Source of the DNA: Paulinella micropora | Taxonomy: Eukaryota > Cercozoa > Imbricatea > Euglyphida > Paulinellidae | Assembly: GCA_019918135.1 (NCBI GenBank) | Contig: WBZZ01003910.1 | Coordinates: 47,501 to 111,500 of the forward strand | Direction of reading: 5' to 3' | Length of the DNA stretch: 64,000 nucleotides | Shown: piece by piece, positions 11,221 through 21,704 of the stretch | How positions within the stretch are numbered: the first letter of the stretch is position 1 | Layout: each line of letters starts with the position of its first letter | Made by a program: the position numbers and the translations under genes | The notes under the pieces: model-generated | The model's input: only the letters and a program-made list of their open reading frames with translations | Database searches by the model: none | What the model was told of the DNA's origin: nothing

Positions 11221-11716
11221 CAGGGTTACCTTGACAGTTTCAGGGTATACATTGAATAAACGTGCTTGTAGTGCGGGCTGCGTCAGTTATCCCATCCTGT
11301 ATCCAGAAAAGTGTGTTAGTAAAAAACAGTTTAAAGAAAACCAGGCCTAGGCGCCCACGCACCACACCAAACGCTAGAATGTAAAGAGCTCGTAAACACC
11401 AGTATCAAGAAGCAACAATCACATCATGATAGCACAGCAGATTTTTGTCTATATCTACCTTTTCTGCCGACAGTAGTGGTTTAATAAGTGTACAAAGACT
11501 TCGCAGATATAGGGCAATGTGAGCAAGTCACTCTGTCCAACAGCCATAAACCCAAGCTCAGAAGAAAAATCTAAACTAAAGTTGTCAGCAAAATCACAAT
11601 AACGAATCTATAAAACATAAAAACTAACATGAACGTGATATATAATAAACGAATAATAAAAAAACAGTATAAAGCAAAGAGCTATCTTAGTTTTCTATTG
11701 GGTCTCGGGCCACCAG

Positions 11717-11796
11717 TTCCTGCTTATTCTGCAACCCAGTTTGAGGCACAGCAAGAGATGAGCCGCCTGCCTCGATACGCAGCTCTTAAATTCGAC
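11717..11796 (+). CDS. Possible host exon, unrecognised
   Basis: An open stretch containing SATQFEAQQEMSRLPRYAAL is preceded by a CAG acceptor (11714-11716) and followed by the donor GTAAGC at 11797. The peptide looks protein-like but I do not recognise it and found no partner exon. Confidence 0.25.
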
Positions 11797-13252
11797 GTAA
11801 GCTTTGTGCATATCTTGCCATTCGCATTGCGTAGTTAAGGATGTGCGCATTGCCTCGCTGAATCGTTAGTGAAATTATATTAAGACAGGACGTCTTAACC
11901 CTTACGATCTCAAAGGAAAAATTGGAATTTAATAATAAAATTGAACATAACAGTTTTAAGGTTAGTTTCCACTTCAAGAGTAGAAAGGGACAAGATATGA
12001 ACTGAAACAACAAGCCAAAGGAAAAAACTGCTGTCAACTGAATGTCCCTTTGACACTGATCATCTGACACGATGTGTTACGTCCGTAACATGCACAAAAT
12101 GCCAAAATAACAACCTATAAATGTAATATAAATTCCCAATTACTGGAAAAAAGACTGCTAAATTTTACTGAATTTCCATGTAAATAATCAATAACTTCAA
12201 ATGATTATTACAATCGCAATAAAAGGATCGTGTTAACGCTATTAATGTGGGACGTTATTTAATATTGATGCTCCAGCTTTGTGTAATTTTCATCCTAAAA
12301 AATTCAACACTCCTGTATATTGTTAAGTGTAAAATATATGTTGTAAAGCTATATGAGATTTAAGCTTCCAAGTTTATCCATCATAATCCATTATCATATT
12401 AAACATTAAAACAGGAAGTATTGTTCAAAACTGGAAATGTAATAAGAATTTATCTTAAATACAGTTAATAATAAGGAATCACTTCCAAGAATGAATTTCC
12501 TTAACAATAACTATCGTAAAAACGATGTGTAATATATTGTGGGTGTTACAAGATCTCTCGTACTGTTCTCACCCTCACCAATTGAATTGAATCTGTGATG
12601 TCGAGCGACGCATTGACACGTTTGCCAACGCAGAATTTGATCAAACTAAACATTCTTGCTTAATCTGCTTTGCCTCTCGAACGCAAACTGCATAATGATC
12701 GCACATCTCGGATGGTAGCAAGTTGATAAAATACATTAGTTTCCTTGCAAATCTCTGCTTTTTGAGAAGCAAATATAGTTTCTACTGCCGAGCTCACCCG
12801 AGTTGATGCATTTTTAGCTGCTGTTTCCACGACGTCGATCAAAATGTTACTTTCCTCCCACGCAGAATGTATGTCAATTCTGTGTTGGGTGCTTCCCATT
12901 ACAGCTTCTTCCACATTAGTCTGAGCGCCCGCCTCTGTGCACATTTGTGTTACTGATTTCAGGATCATGTTGTGCGTGAATGTGACAACTCCTGCGTTTG
13001 TGTTGCACGTCAACCATAATCAATCTCTCTGCTGTTGAGTGCTGCGAGGGAGTGGCCACAGACGCATTCGTCCGGCATGTCTGCAGTTGTTTTTAGCCCT
13101 AGTTAGAGCGCTAAGCAAAATGCAACTTCCGCGTCGTTCATGTAGAAGTCGTCTCCATGCTAGTTGAGTTTATCCACATGTTCACATACTGATCATGAGG
13201 GGTGGCAGATTCGACTGTTGCTGTGGTACCAGGTCAACGGGTCAGCACTTAC

Positions 13253-13471
13253 ATCTTTGGTTCGGTTGTATTTGCTCTTCAGAGTATATATATACGTAGC
13301 AAGAAATTGATAAACTATTTGATTGATTGGTTTCTCCTTGCATTGTTCTAGCAATACAGCATGCGCAGTAGACCGAGCCAGCAAGTAGTGCGTCTCCACG
13401 TCTTCTGCTTTGCATGCATCCACAATGTCTGCATGTGCTTGGGAGATTTCTCTTCCATAAGTGGTAGCCAA
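13253..13471 (-). CDS. Possible host exon, unrecognised
   Basis: A minus-strand frame with a plausible peptide (HADIVDACKAEDVETHYLLA further on PINQIVYQFLATYIYTL) runs into a consensus donor GTAAGT at 13252-13247. The 5' side has a CTAG that could be an acceptor. No continuation was found that joins in phase. Unknown function. Confidence 0.25.
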
Positions 13472-14045
13472 GATCTAGGCCTTGTCTATCCCTTCCCGGC
13501 CGTAGTTTTTCCGAGATCCAGCGCTAGCTGGAGTACTAGTATTTGATCGCACGGCATGCAATTGCCAAGAAGTGTGCGTTGGTGAGGGGTGAGGACGCGA
13601 TAAACTTGTAGGTATGTAGTAGTATAGGGTCGCACTTCGGCACACTTTTTCAATACATACACCCCCCCGCCCCCAGAGACACACACGGCCGGCCCGGACG
13701 GGACAAAAAGGCAACGGACGGAAAAAAGTGGAAACGGGTAATAAAATGATAAACATAGCCTTTCTCAATATTGAACACAGTCACAGCTGTCAATTTGCGA
13801 AAAAAGAAATATAACGGGTTTTGCGAATTTTCTTTACTTTTTTGGTTAAAGTTTCTGTTAGATAGAAAAATAAAATATAATTAATCAGCCAAAACTTCAA
13901 TGCGACGTGTCGTTCGTTTCGTGCGACGCATCGTTTTGCTCTTTTGCGTCGTCGTTCTTTTTTTGCGAACATAAAGCTTATTCATACCCCTCATATAATG
14001 TCATTAAATCTCATACCAAACAATGTAAAAGATAAATATATGTGA

Positions 14046-14483
14046 AAAGAACAGTTCGAAATTAATAGATATAGTTTAAGCAAGTTAAATGAATTGAAAA
14101 TAAAGGCAGATAAAGAGATCGAAAAAGACGAAGCGATAATTGAGAATATGAAGAAAGAGTTGATGAATAAGAAGGAGAGGCGAGATGCGTTGAAAGAGAC
14201 GATAGATGAAAGAGAGAAGGAGAGAGACGAGATAGAAGAAGACTTAATGGAGGATAGACGAAATAAGTTGAAGAAAAGAAAGATTGAGAGTGAAATAAGA
14301 TTGATGAAGCATTGGAAGAAGCAGAATAGAGGAATGATAGTGGCAGAGGAGCTTGTTAAGATGGAAAAAATGATTGAAAAAGGAACGACATTTACAGAAG
14401 CATGTATGATGATGAAAAGATTAGATGAAATAGGGATAGACGTAGGGGAAGGTAATAGAAATATGAATAAAGCGTATAGATAA
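14046..14483 (+). CDS. Lys/Glu-rich coiled-coil protein, 5' end unclear
   Basis: The frame is open from 14046 to the stop at 14483 and gives a highly charged, heptad-like helical protein rich in Lys, Glu, Arg and Met. There is no ATG near its start; an ATG at 14040 is followed at once by TGA, so the original start may have been lost to a small insertion. The protein resembles no family I can name. It is the first AT-rich gene of the virus-like element and lies on the same strand as the spliced gene that follows. It could be partial or a pseudogene. Confidence 0.5.
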   Translation, partial: KEQFEINRYSLSKLNELKIKADKEIEKDEAIIENMKKELMNKKERRDALKETIDEREKERDEIEEDLMEDRRNKLKKRKIESEIRLMKHWKKQNRGMIVAEELVKMEKMIEKGTTFTEACMMMKRLDEIGIDVGEGNRNMNKAYR

Positions 14484-14572
14484 TTGATTTTATATAAGTC
14501 CTGGGCACGACATTAAACTACCCCTACATATACATACATAGTTTGTCCCTGTGTATGTATGTCTAGGTCGCA

Positions 14573-15024
14573 ATGCCTCCGAAGAAGAAGAAGGAAGAAG
14601 AAGCTCCAAAGGTAATAACTTTCTTGCTCGTGCTTGTTGTAAATCTTGTTTATGTGATGTTTTAGAAAGATGATGAGACGGTGAATGAAGCTGACAATAA
14701 AATGAAAAAGCTCAATCTTGCATCTCCTGGTTCATCAACTGGTTCAGGAAAGTACACAGAAAAAACATATGAGCTTTTTCTTGAGGCTGACGAAAAGGGT
14801 AATTTTCCCATTTATACGGAAAAAAAGAATTATAATCAACAATCTGTCGTGTTGCATGGTTCTGGAAAATCAACCAAAAGATTCGTCCTGGGCAGTTGAT
14901 GTGGATCATAAAAAAATCTGACGACACTATGTTTGTGTGTCTTTCTTTGTACGATGTCTATGTAAAATGCAAAGACATTGAGAATGAAGTAATCAGCATC
15001 GTTCGTTCTTCAATTATCAATTGA
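14573..15024 (+). CDS. Small spliced gene, basic/acidic N-terminus, frameshift near end
   Basis: Exon 1 (14573-14611) encodes MPPKKKKEEEAPK. It ends at the donor GTAATA, and an intron of 54 bases (14612-14665) ends TTTTAG. Exon 2 continues in phase with KDDETVNEADNKMKKLNL and YTEKTYELFLEADEKGNFP. The direct frame stops at 14899, but another frame from about 14850 reads FWKINQKIRPGQLMWIIKKS and on to TGA at 15024, and looks like the true C-terminus. One base-level shift near 14840-14860 would explain this. No domain was recognised. The gene lies between the coiled-coil gene and the convergent integrase, so it may belong to the virus-like element. Confidence 0.55.
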
Positions 15025-15109
15025 AGCTTTGTGGCTGGCTGGAAGTGTCTTGGAAAGGAGACGTTTGGCTTTTTAAGTTGGAAAATTAAAAAATAGTAAT
15101 TATCTGATT

Positions 15110-16144
15110 TTATAAATCCATTATTTCTTTTTTCTTTTTAATCCGGGCACTACTACGGATATTTTCCGGTTTTATATCTAATGACTTTAATAAGTGGCCA
15201 GTCTTTTTTTGTTTAGTTGCTTCCTTGACTTTATCAGCTAGTTGAGGTTTAACTTCTTCCGGTTCTTGTTCGTTCATTTTGGACTTTAATAATTTTTTAG
15301 GACTGACTAGTTTGTTTTCACCGAGTATTAACTTAAAGCCTTTCCGGCCTTTTACTGTATATACTTTCTTTGAGTATTGAACATCACCCTTAGAAAAAAC
15401 GGTTCTTTCTAGTTCTTTTCTTACTGTTGAGCCCTTAGGAAATTTATTAATAAGACCAGCTCTATATATTTCTTGATCGTTTTTCTTTTTGCCCTCATAG
15501 ACTTCAATAGGTGTGGCTTTTATTGTATTATGGTATGTATTATTATAATTATCAACAATTTCATAAATGTAAGGAACCCAAACAAAATCGTCATTAACTT
15601 CCCACATAAAATTTAAATCATTTCTTATTGTTCTAATAAATCTATCTACTATCCCCATAGTTCGGCGGTCGCCAACTTCGTTCGTTGTGTGTTGAATTCC
15701 GTTGTCTTTAAAGTATTCAGCGACTTGTCCTTTATATTCACTGCCGTTGTCGGACGTAATCCTTTTAGGTTTAGGCATTTTCTTTAATCCTTCTAATACT
15801 TCACTGGTTGTTTTATTTTTGATCGGTTCAATCCAACCACGACGAGAATAAACATCAATCATTACTAATCCAAAATTGTAGTTTTTGTTTCCTTGGTTAG
15901 TAGCTATTTTAGACATATCCATTAAGTCAATAAACACTTGGCTTAATGGTTCAGGCTCAGGTGCTAGTATAGTATTCCATTTTTTAGGATTCTTAGATTG
16001 ATGGTGTATTTCAGAAGCCTCTTCAATTTTCTGTTTCTCAAGTTCTTCTTCATTTAGCGGAGACTCCGCCTTCGCACCTCCAGTTTCAGTATTTTGTGTA
16101 TTTCCTGTATCACCTACAGCGATAGCTGTATGCTTATGGTCCAT
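15110..16144 (-). CDS. rve-family integrase of a Polinton-like virus or virophage
   Basis: This 344-residue protein has the retroviral-type integrase core used by Polintons, Polinton-like viruses and some virophages to insert into host DNA. The core starts at FIDLMDM (Asp 73), followed by IDVYSRRGWIEPI, SDNGSEYKG (Asp 132) and MGIVDRFIRTIR. The third acidic position is Asp 167, where the family normally has Glu. Spacing between the second and third acids is 34 residues, so alignment supports a DDD rather than DDE triad. An SH3-like or chromo-like module (KGDVQYSKKVYTVKGR) and a basic tail follow. No N-terminal HHCC finger is seen. The gene runs opposite to the fibre genes and has the element's motif about 110 bp upstream. 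Confidence 0.85.
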   Translation of the reverse strand: MDHKHTAIAVGDTGNTQNTETGGAKAESPLNEEELEKQKIEEASEIHHQSKNPKKWNTILAPEPEPLSQVFIDLMDMSKIATNQGNKNYNFGLVMIDVYSRRGWIEPIKNKTTSEVLEGLKKMPKPKRITSDNGSEYKGQVAEYFKDNGIQHTTNEVGDRRTMGIVDRFIRTIRNDLNFMWEVNDDFVWVPYIYEIVDNYNNTYHNTIKATPIEVYEGKKKNDQEIYRAGLINKFPKGSTVRKELERTVFSKGDVQYSKKVYTVKGRKGFKLILGENKLVSPKKLLKSKMNEQEPEEVKPQLADKVKEATKQKKTGHLLKSLDIKPENIRSSARIKKKKEIMDL

Positions 16145-16242
16145 TGCTGTATGCGACTAAAATAGGAAGGTAGTTTATCACGATATATAAAAGAGTAAAT
16201 AATAAGTCATGCATAAAGTTATATATTGAAAGATTTAAAAAA

Positions 16243-16283
16243 TCTTTCAGCAAAAGGTTTTGTGAAACTTTTTCAAAAGTTTC
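16243..16283 (-). promoter_or_regulatory. Variant of the element's T-run/A-run intergenic motif
   Basis: Read on the minus strand this has CTTTTGAAAAAGTTTCAC followed by AAAAC, similar to the motif before the capsid-side genes at 51193, 62404 and 63692. It lies between the 3' end of the charged-protein gene and the integrase start, so it could be a promoter for the integrase or a 3'-end hairpin of the upstream gene. Confidence 0.4.
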
Positions 16284-16791
16284 AAAACTTTAAAAATATC
16301 TTTGAAACATCATTGTTTTCTTTTTTTGACTTCTCTGGTTGTCCCGCATAAAAATTGACATTAACACGGCCAGTCTTCTTCCCTCCTTTCTTAGGCTGTT
16401 CTTCTTCCTCACTTTCGCTTTCGCTATCCTCGCTCTCTTCTTCCACTTTGTTTTTTATCATTTTCTTCGCCTTCTTCTGTTTAGTCTTAAGCTTCATCTT
16501 TGATATTTTATCCGCCATGAGGTCAACGAAATCGTGTTCAACCTCTTCTTCGCTTTCACTGCTTTCTTCACTTTTCTCACCATCTCTACCATCAATCATA
16601 TCCTTTGCCAACTGCTTCTTAGTAATGTGGTCCATTTTTTCATCGTCATTCATTTCTTTCATATTCTTAGCATCTTCCTCAGCAAGTAGTTCCCTCGCCC
16701 TTTCAATCTTTCTCTGCTTAGTCTGATTCTTCTTTGCCTTCCACCCCTTTTCAAGGTTCTTCATAGCGACCTCTCTATTACCTCTCGGCAT
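16282..16791 (-). CDS. Highly charged KEKE-type protein
   Basis: A 169-residue protein with alternating Lys/Arg and Glu/Asp blocks and an acidic Ser-Glu central stretch (SEESSESEEEVEHDF). It starts MPRGNREVAMKNLEKGWKAK and ends with a short less charged segment, VNVNFYAGQPEKSKK. No enzymatic motif is seen. It lies upstream of the integrase on the same strand and diverges from fibre gene A across about 180 bases of AT-rich DNA. A nucleic-acid-binding or scaffolding role is a guess from composition. Confidence 0.65.
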   Translation of the reverse strand: MPRGNREVAMKNLEKGWKAKKNQTKQRKIERARELLAEEDAKNMKEMNDDEKMDHITKKQLAKDMIDGRDGEKSEESSESEEEVEHDFVDLMADKISKMKLKTKQKKAKKMIKNKVEEESEDSESESEEEEQPKKGGKKTGRVNVNFYAGQPEKSKKENNDVSKIFLKF

Positions 16792-16947
16792 TTTCTATTT
16801 GTTTATATTATCATACAAAATAATATTATTTACTTTTTATTAATAAACATAGAGACTGCCGCCTCTATAACTCCGCCATAAAAAATATATTTTATATTAT
16901 ATACGCTTTGCAAGCGTAGCTTCGCAATAGTTTTTGAGGTCGTAGAT

Positions 16948-16970
16948 GGTTTTTGAAAAAAAGCACCTAC
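16948..16970 (+). promoter_or_regulatory. T-run/A-run motif before fibre gene A
   Basis: GGTTTTTGAAAAAAAGCACC ends one base before the fibre ATG region. It matches the core of the 44-base motif seen before the genes at 51238, 62449 and 63751. Confidence 0.5.
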
Positions 16971-16971
16971 A

Positions 16972-18318
16972 ATGGGTAGCCAATATAAATCGCTCTTAGG
17001 ATTACAGGAAATTGCGGTGGACTCACTAGATATAGCCAACTTAGATTTAACGAACACTAATATTATTGGCTTAAACACAGATAGGGTGCCAGAAGATGCC
17101 GACCCGATAAATCTTCATTTTACCAACGGCCGATTTGACACACGACTGGCTACCAAAGGCACAACGGACTTAAAAGAAGGCACTAATTTATACTATACTG
17201 ATGGAAGGTTTGACACAAGATTTTCTAACAAATCAACAACTAACTTAGCCGAAGGAACCAATTTATATACTATACGACAGCTAGGGCGAATACAGACTTT
17301 GATGCTAGGCTTTTATTGAAAATAACTGCCGACTTAAAAGAAGGAACCAATCTATATTACACCACCGCGAGGGCGAATACAGATTTTGACACACGACTAG
17401 CCACTAAATCAACAACTAACTTAGCAGAAGGAACCAATCTATATTACACCAATGCGAGATTTGACACTCAATCAGCGACCAAGAGCACGACCAACTTAGC
17501 AGAAGGAACTAATTTATACTATACGACAGCCAGAGCTAATATAGACTTTGATACACGGCTCGCAACTAAATCCACGTCAAACTTAGCAGAGGGAACCAAT
17601 CTATACTATACCACGGCAAGAGCTAATACAGATTTTGACACACGGCTAGCGACTAAATGGCTAGCGACTAAATCAACGACAAACTTAGCCGAAGGAACAA
17701 ACTTATATTACACCACTGCGAGGTTTGGCACTCAATTAGCAACAAAGAGCACGACCAACTTAGCAGAAGGCACTAATTTATACTATACGACAGCCAGAGC
17801 AAATACAGACTTTGACACACGGCTAGCTACTAAATCAACTACAAACTTAGCAGAGGGGACGAACCTTTATTACACCAATGCGAGATTTGACACTCAATTT
17901 GCAACAAAATCAACCACTAACTTAGCAGAGTGAACCAATTTATATTACAGCACAGCACGAGATAATTCAAATTTTGACACACGGCTCGCCACTAAATCAA
18001 CTACTAACTTAGCTGAGGGAGCAAACCTTTACTATACCACCGCGAGGGCTAATACGGATTTTGACACACGACTAGCGACTAAATCAACTACTAACTTAGC
18101 AGAGGGAACTAATTTATACTACACCACCGCTAGGGCTAATACAGACTTTGATACACGGCTAGGAACTGAATCAATAGATGCTTTAAGTGATGTAATATAA
18201 TAACGACACCAGCGACTGGACAATTATTAACATACAACGGCTCAAACTGGGTAAATTCCACTGGGTCATTAGCCTTTCTTGCTTTATCAGGTGGAACAAT
18301 GACGGGAGATGTAAAATA
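16972..18318 (+). pseudogene. Fibre gene A: 29-residue repeat tail-fibre-like protein, broken
   Basis: The gene starts MGSQYKSLLGLQEIAVDSL and then holds about a dozen copies of a unit such as TNLAEGTNLYYTTARANT followed by DFDTRLATKST, typical of phage and virophage fibres. After the repeats comes PATGQLLTYNGSNWVN and LSGGTMTGD, also fibre-like. Three breaks are visible: a 2-base gain near 17268, a TGA at about 17931 where other repeats have GGA, and a shift near 18190 before ATGQLL. The gene ends abruptly at about 18318 where the next bases read as fibre on the opposite strand. Such fibres mediate attachment; here the gene is unlikely to be functional as it stands. Confidence 0.8.
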
Positions 18319-18496
18319 TGGGGTCTGTTGAAACTGTCGGAGTGGCTAAGTTTGTTATTTTTTGGGTTTTTAAGTCAATCCCCGCATTAGCCGTTATCAA
18401 TCCGCTGGCCGTTAATGTGGTTCCAGTTAATCCAGCACTAGCAGTTATCAATCCACTTGCTGATATTGCTCCGCTTGTTAATGTGTAGCTCGTCAT
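18319..18496 (-). pseudogene. Fibre gene B, 5' fragment (inverted)
   Basis: This starts at an ATG that overlaps the discoidin gene's stop as ATGA, a compact viral arrangement. It encodes MTSYTLTSGAISASGLITAS, later TANAGIDLKTQKITNLATP and TVSTDP, then ends at about 18319 against fibre A in head-to-head order. The usual continuation of such a sequence (TVSTDAATKGYID) is found at 43166 on the plus strand, 24.8 kb away. It is thus the separated head of the S74 fibre. Confidence 0.75.
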
Positions 18497-19071
18497 ATTT
18501 CTATCAATGTTATATCATAATTAAATGTCTCATAATCAAAATACAAACTGGCTATACGGGGTTGGCTTCTAAATGAAGTTCCACCACTACCCGTCTTATT
18601 TACTACAAATATAATATATCTAGCAGTAGCATTTGAAGCGGGTGTGTATGTTTTAGTTGTTTGCGAAGCCCATGCTTGCCCCGTCTGTGAATCCCATAAG
18701 GTGTAAGTCGCGTTGTCAGCGCTCACTCCAACATACCAAATGCTCGGTGTTGTTTCAATGTAATTAGCAGACGAAGACCTGACATAATAATTTTTTATCT
18801 CGTATATTGCTCCTAAATCAATTTTTATATATTCGCCTGTGTATGCTGTTCCACCCCAAGTATTCGTAGTTGCTGGTGTTCTATTATAAACTCCCGTCGT
18901 GTCGTTGTAATATATAGCAGTGCTCCAATAATCATTCTGGTCGGCATTAAAAGCATAATACGCTGAATAGTATTCATCCGAAGCCACGCACAGACTCGCG
19001 TGGTCAACCTGCGCGACTGCTTCGCGACTGCCGTACTTGCTCACAAAGTGCCGCACGGCGCGGCTGTCCAT
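18493..19071 (-). CDS. Discoidin (F5/8 type C)-like protein with GC-rich N-terminal fusion
   Basis: The C-terminal part resembles a discoidin/F5-8C carbohydrate-binding beta-sandwich: FNADQNDYWSTAIYYNDTTG, EYIKIDLGAIYEIKNYYVRS, a central VGVSADNATYTLWDS and ARYIIFVVN. It is AT-rich like the virus-like genes. The first 30 or so codons (MDSRAVRHFVSKYGSREAVA...) are GC-rich and unlike it, so the start probably belongs to the GC-rich block and the original N-terminus is gone. An open frame continues upstream of 19071 into poly(G/C) sequence but is not coding-like. The stop overlaps the fibre B start. Likely role: host-surface sugar binding on the virion. Whether the fusion is expressed is unknown. 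Confidence 0.65.
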   Translation of the reverse strand: MDSRAVRHFVSKYGSREAVAQVDHASLCVASDEYYSAYYAFNADQNDYWSTAIYYNDTTGVYNRTPATTNTWGGTAYTGEYIKIDLGAIYEIKNYYVRSSSANYIETTPSIWYVGVSADNATYTLWDSQTGQAWASQTTKTYTPASNATARYIIFVVNKTGSGGTSFRSQPRIASLYFDYETFNYDITLIEI

Positions 19072-20114
19072 AACGTGTTTTCCTTTTTTGGCGACAGTCT
19101 GTCGGTGGAAGAGAGAGAAAAAAAAGATAAGATCATAATTTCTTGAGCCCTGCCTTGATGCTCTTTTTTTTGGTGGAACGCGGCGGGCGGGAAGGGGAGA
19201 CCGTTTGTGGCCCCTCCCCTCTTTTGTCTTGCCCATTCTCAAAAACAAGAAACGAGATGAGGGGGGAGGCCAAGAATTAAAAACATTTGGTTTCAGGGGG
19301 GGGGCCAAAGGAATTTCGCGCATACCGTAACTTCCGGCCGCCACGTCTAAAACCGCAAAATACGGCGCTGCAAGTGAATTCTTTTTTTGACGAAGGACAT
19401 TTTGGCAAACTAGCGAAAATATTTCGTGAGCGAACTCGGGCGGGCGGGGAAAAAAACTTTTATCTACATTTTTTACCCGCCCGCCCGCGTTCGCCCAAAA
19501 ATTTAGTTTTTTTAAGTGCGTGGGTGGCCGAAATGTTCTTGGCGTGACAATCCTGTGAATTTCGCGCCAAATCCCGCCGCAAACTGCGGCACCGCCAGTG
19601 CCAAATTGTGGTGGACCGGACGCAATGTTACAAGGGAACCAGACAGAGGGAAGCAGACAGACCTCTGGCTTTTGCTGCCAAGGCCGCCAAAGGGAAAAGC
19701 AGAAAAACTTCTGGCAACCCCTCGGGAAAGGTGGGAAGGGGGGGGCCGGCCCTTTCGCGGCGGCCCCCCCCCCCCCCCTTGCCCGCACATCCCGGTTCGT
19801 GCCCTCGCTTTTCCGAGAAAGTTGCAGCCTGCCACACTCCCCCTCCCCCCACCCGCAGCGAACGAACATGTAATAAGAATTTGCAACCAGTGACATCCCC
19901 CGCCCCCCCCGCCCCCCCCCCCCCTCTCTCCCCCGCTTGCGGGAAAGGCGCGCCGCGGGCTGGGAGAGGAAGAGACAGAGGTGCCCCCGGGGGGAGGGAT
20001 TTAGCCTAAATTCCCTCCTTTCCTCCCTGATTCTCTCTTTCCACCAGAAGACACTGCCAGGTTGTTAGCCCCCCCCCCTCACCCTAACTTGTAAACTGTC
20101 AAGCAAACACAGAA
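19072..20114. other. GC-rich spacer with poly(G/C) runs
   Basis: No supportable gene. Long frames exist on both strands but consist of Pro/Gly/Arg low-complexity translation, and G or C runs occur near 19295, 19740-19780 and 19900-19925. Confidence 0.6.
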
Positions 20115-21704
20115 ATGTACCAAGCTTCAGACGATGCCTTGCGGGTGTACGAAGAAAGGTTTGAGGGTTTGCCAACACAGGAAAACATGGTTATCGGTCA
20201 GGTTTTGTTGTTACCAAAGTGCAACTTACTAGGCCAACAAGCAAGCGTCTTACTTAAATTTGATTTACTACTCTCTGTTGATTCTATACTTGCTGCTGAT
20301 TTGTCTACCTCGCCAGTAGCCAGACTCTATGCCAGCTTTGCCTGTTGGGACGAGCTTTACCAAGGCACCAAGATAGCGTTAAGGTTAGACATCTCGGACA
20401 TACAAACAAGCGCGTTGGTTGTGTCAAAAGGGATTCTGTTTGGTTGGGACAGGACCTTGTGGCGTCATAGTGCTTTGAGAAAGCGGTCAGGGAGGCGCTT
20501 TGATCACAAACACTGGCTTGGGAAGTCTGTCAAGCTCGTGCCGGACAGTAACCATGCTTGTGAAAAAGTACAAGGCCGAGAGTCTTGAACGTTTTCTGAC
20601 GGATGAATTGAGTTCGCGAATATTTCACGATACTCTCGAAGGCCTACTGACAAAGTTTCATGATCCAAATAAAGCAGGGCCGAAGTGTCTAAAACATCTG
20701 AGTGATTTATTTTTGCCGCCGAACTACAACCCGGATGTATATTCCATGCTGGGTGCATTTCTCTGTTGGCCCGCCTTCTGGGCCGAATTGCTCGTGCAGC
20801 TTAAACAACAAACTCAGCGGGACGCAACCACGCTGGCAGGAGAATTGAAGGCGAAAATAATAGCCTATGTCATTTTGTGGTATCTGCGACAAGGCGCCTC
20901 GCGGTCGCCGGCACAGGAGAGAACTTCCCCTGTGCCACAAAGGTATAGTGTGCCCGTTGCAACTGCTCTGCGTGCGGATTCGGGGCCTGTGCTAGTAGAG
21001 AGTGCAGCGCCCGTGGAGCAGACCCATCCGCCAACGTCGTCCGGCACTTTCGACCAGAGAGTGTTTGTGCACCACCTTTCAACCCGCGGCACGGGCGCCT
21101 CCCGGAACGGAAAGACGACGCCCGTCTCTCGCGGCATTCTGTTTTCTAGGCCAAAAGATAAGCCAAAGCCTGTGGGTGTCAACACCCCCAATTATTCTCT
21201 CAAGGACCCGAAATCCCTGCCAAGCCCTCCTCTGCCAGCCAAAACATTTCTTTCTCCAGCAGCGGGGCCCAAACCCCCGCCAAGCCCTCCTCCGCCAGCC
21301 AGAACATTTCGTTCTCCAGTGGCGGGGCCCAAGACGCGGGCAGACATGAAACCAAACAAAAAGTCTACGGCAGAGACCAGCAACAGGCCGGAGACCCGCC
21401 CTCTACACAAGGCGGTAACCTAATTCCCTTGCCTGGCTTAACTCCAGGACAGATAGGCGGGACCCGACGAGAGTTGGAGAAGAAGTTCAAGAAAAGCAGC
21501 AGCAACCGCGCGGGCGGCGCCAACGGACCCCCGCCGGGCCCCCCGCCAGGAACGCAACTCCGTTCTACGAACGAGACTAGTATGTCAGAGGCAGAGATAC
21601 GTTCTCTTCAACAAGCAGGCATTACACGCACGCGCCCCAAGGCCTCCTCACACTGGTCAATTCGTGCCGTGACCCCCCCCCCCCCCGTCCACAAAAAGGT
21701 CTAA
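20115..21704 (+). CDS. Unrecognised GC-block protein with proline-rich tail, frame-broken
   Basis: The frame opens at ATG 20115 (MYQASDDALRVYEERFEGLP) and runs to 20588. From about 20550 a second frame carries on with KKYKAESLERFLTDELSSRI and LGAFLCWPAFWAELLVQLKQ, then a Pro/Ser-rich tail. Near 21375 a third frame becomes coding-like (GGNLIPLPGLTPGQIGGTRR, then SEAEIRSLQQAGITRTRP) and stops at 21704, shortly before AATAAAA. This may be one gene with two frame changes, or two overlapping genes with the second starting at ATG 20554. No family was recognised; the mixed helical head and proline-rich tail suggest a structural or adaptor protein. Confidence 0.45.

Larger units (their letters stand above)
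10832..14045. other. AT-rich spacer between retroelement and virus-like element
   Basis: Mostly non-coding. Two possible exons (11717-11796 plus, 13253-13471 minus) and a hairpin repeat near 11146-11220 are listed separately. A minus-strand frame at 12660-13013 starts at TTG just after a stop and is not supported. A near-palindrome TGTTACG/CGTAACA lies at about 12074-12089. No terminal repeat of the virus-like element was recognised before 14.0 kb. Confidence 0.5.

Noticed and set aside
12660..13013. 117-codon minus-strand frame
   Set aside because: It starts at TTG two codons after a stop, has no splice site that fits, and resembles nothing known.
16972..18200. Regularly spaced repeats resembling a CRISPR array
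   Set aside because: The repeat is a 29-codon protein unit with no unique spacers; it is a fibre gene.
19072..19896. Upstream extension of the discoidin frame to 467 codons
   Set aside because: The extension is low-complexity Pro/Gly/Arg sequence over poly(G/C) spacer; ATG 19071 is the first plausible start.
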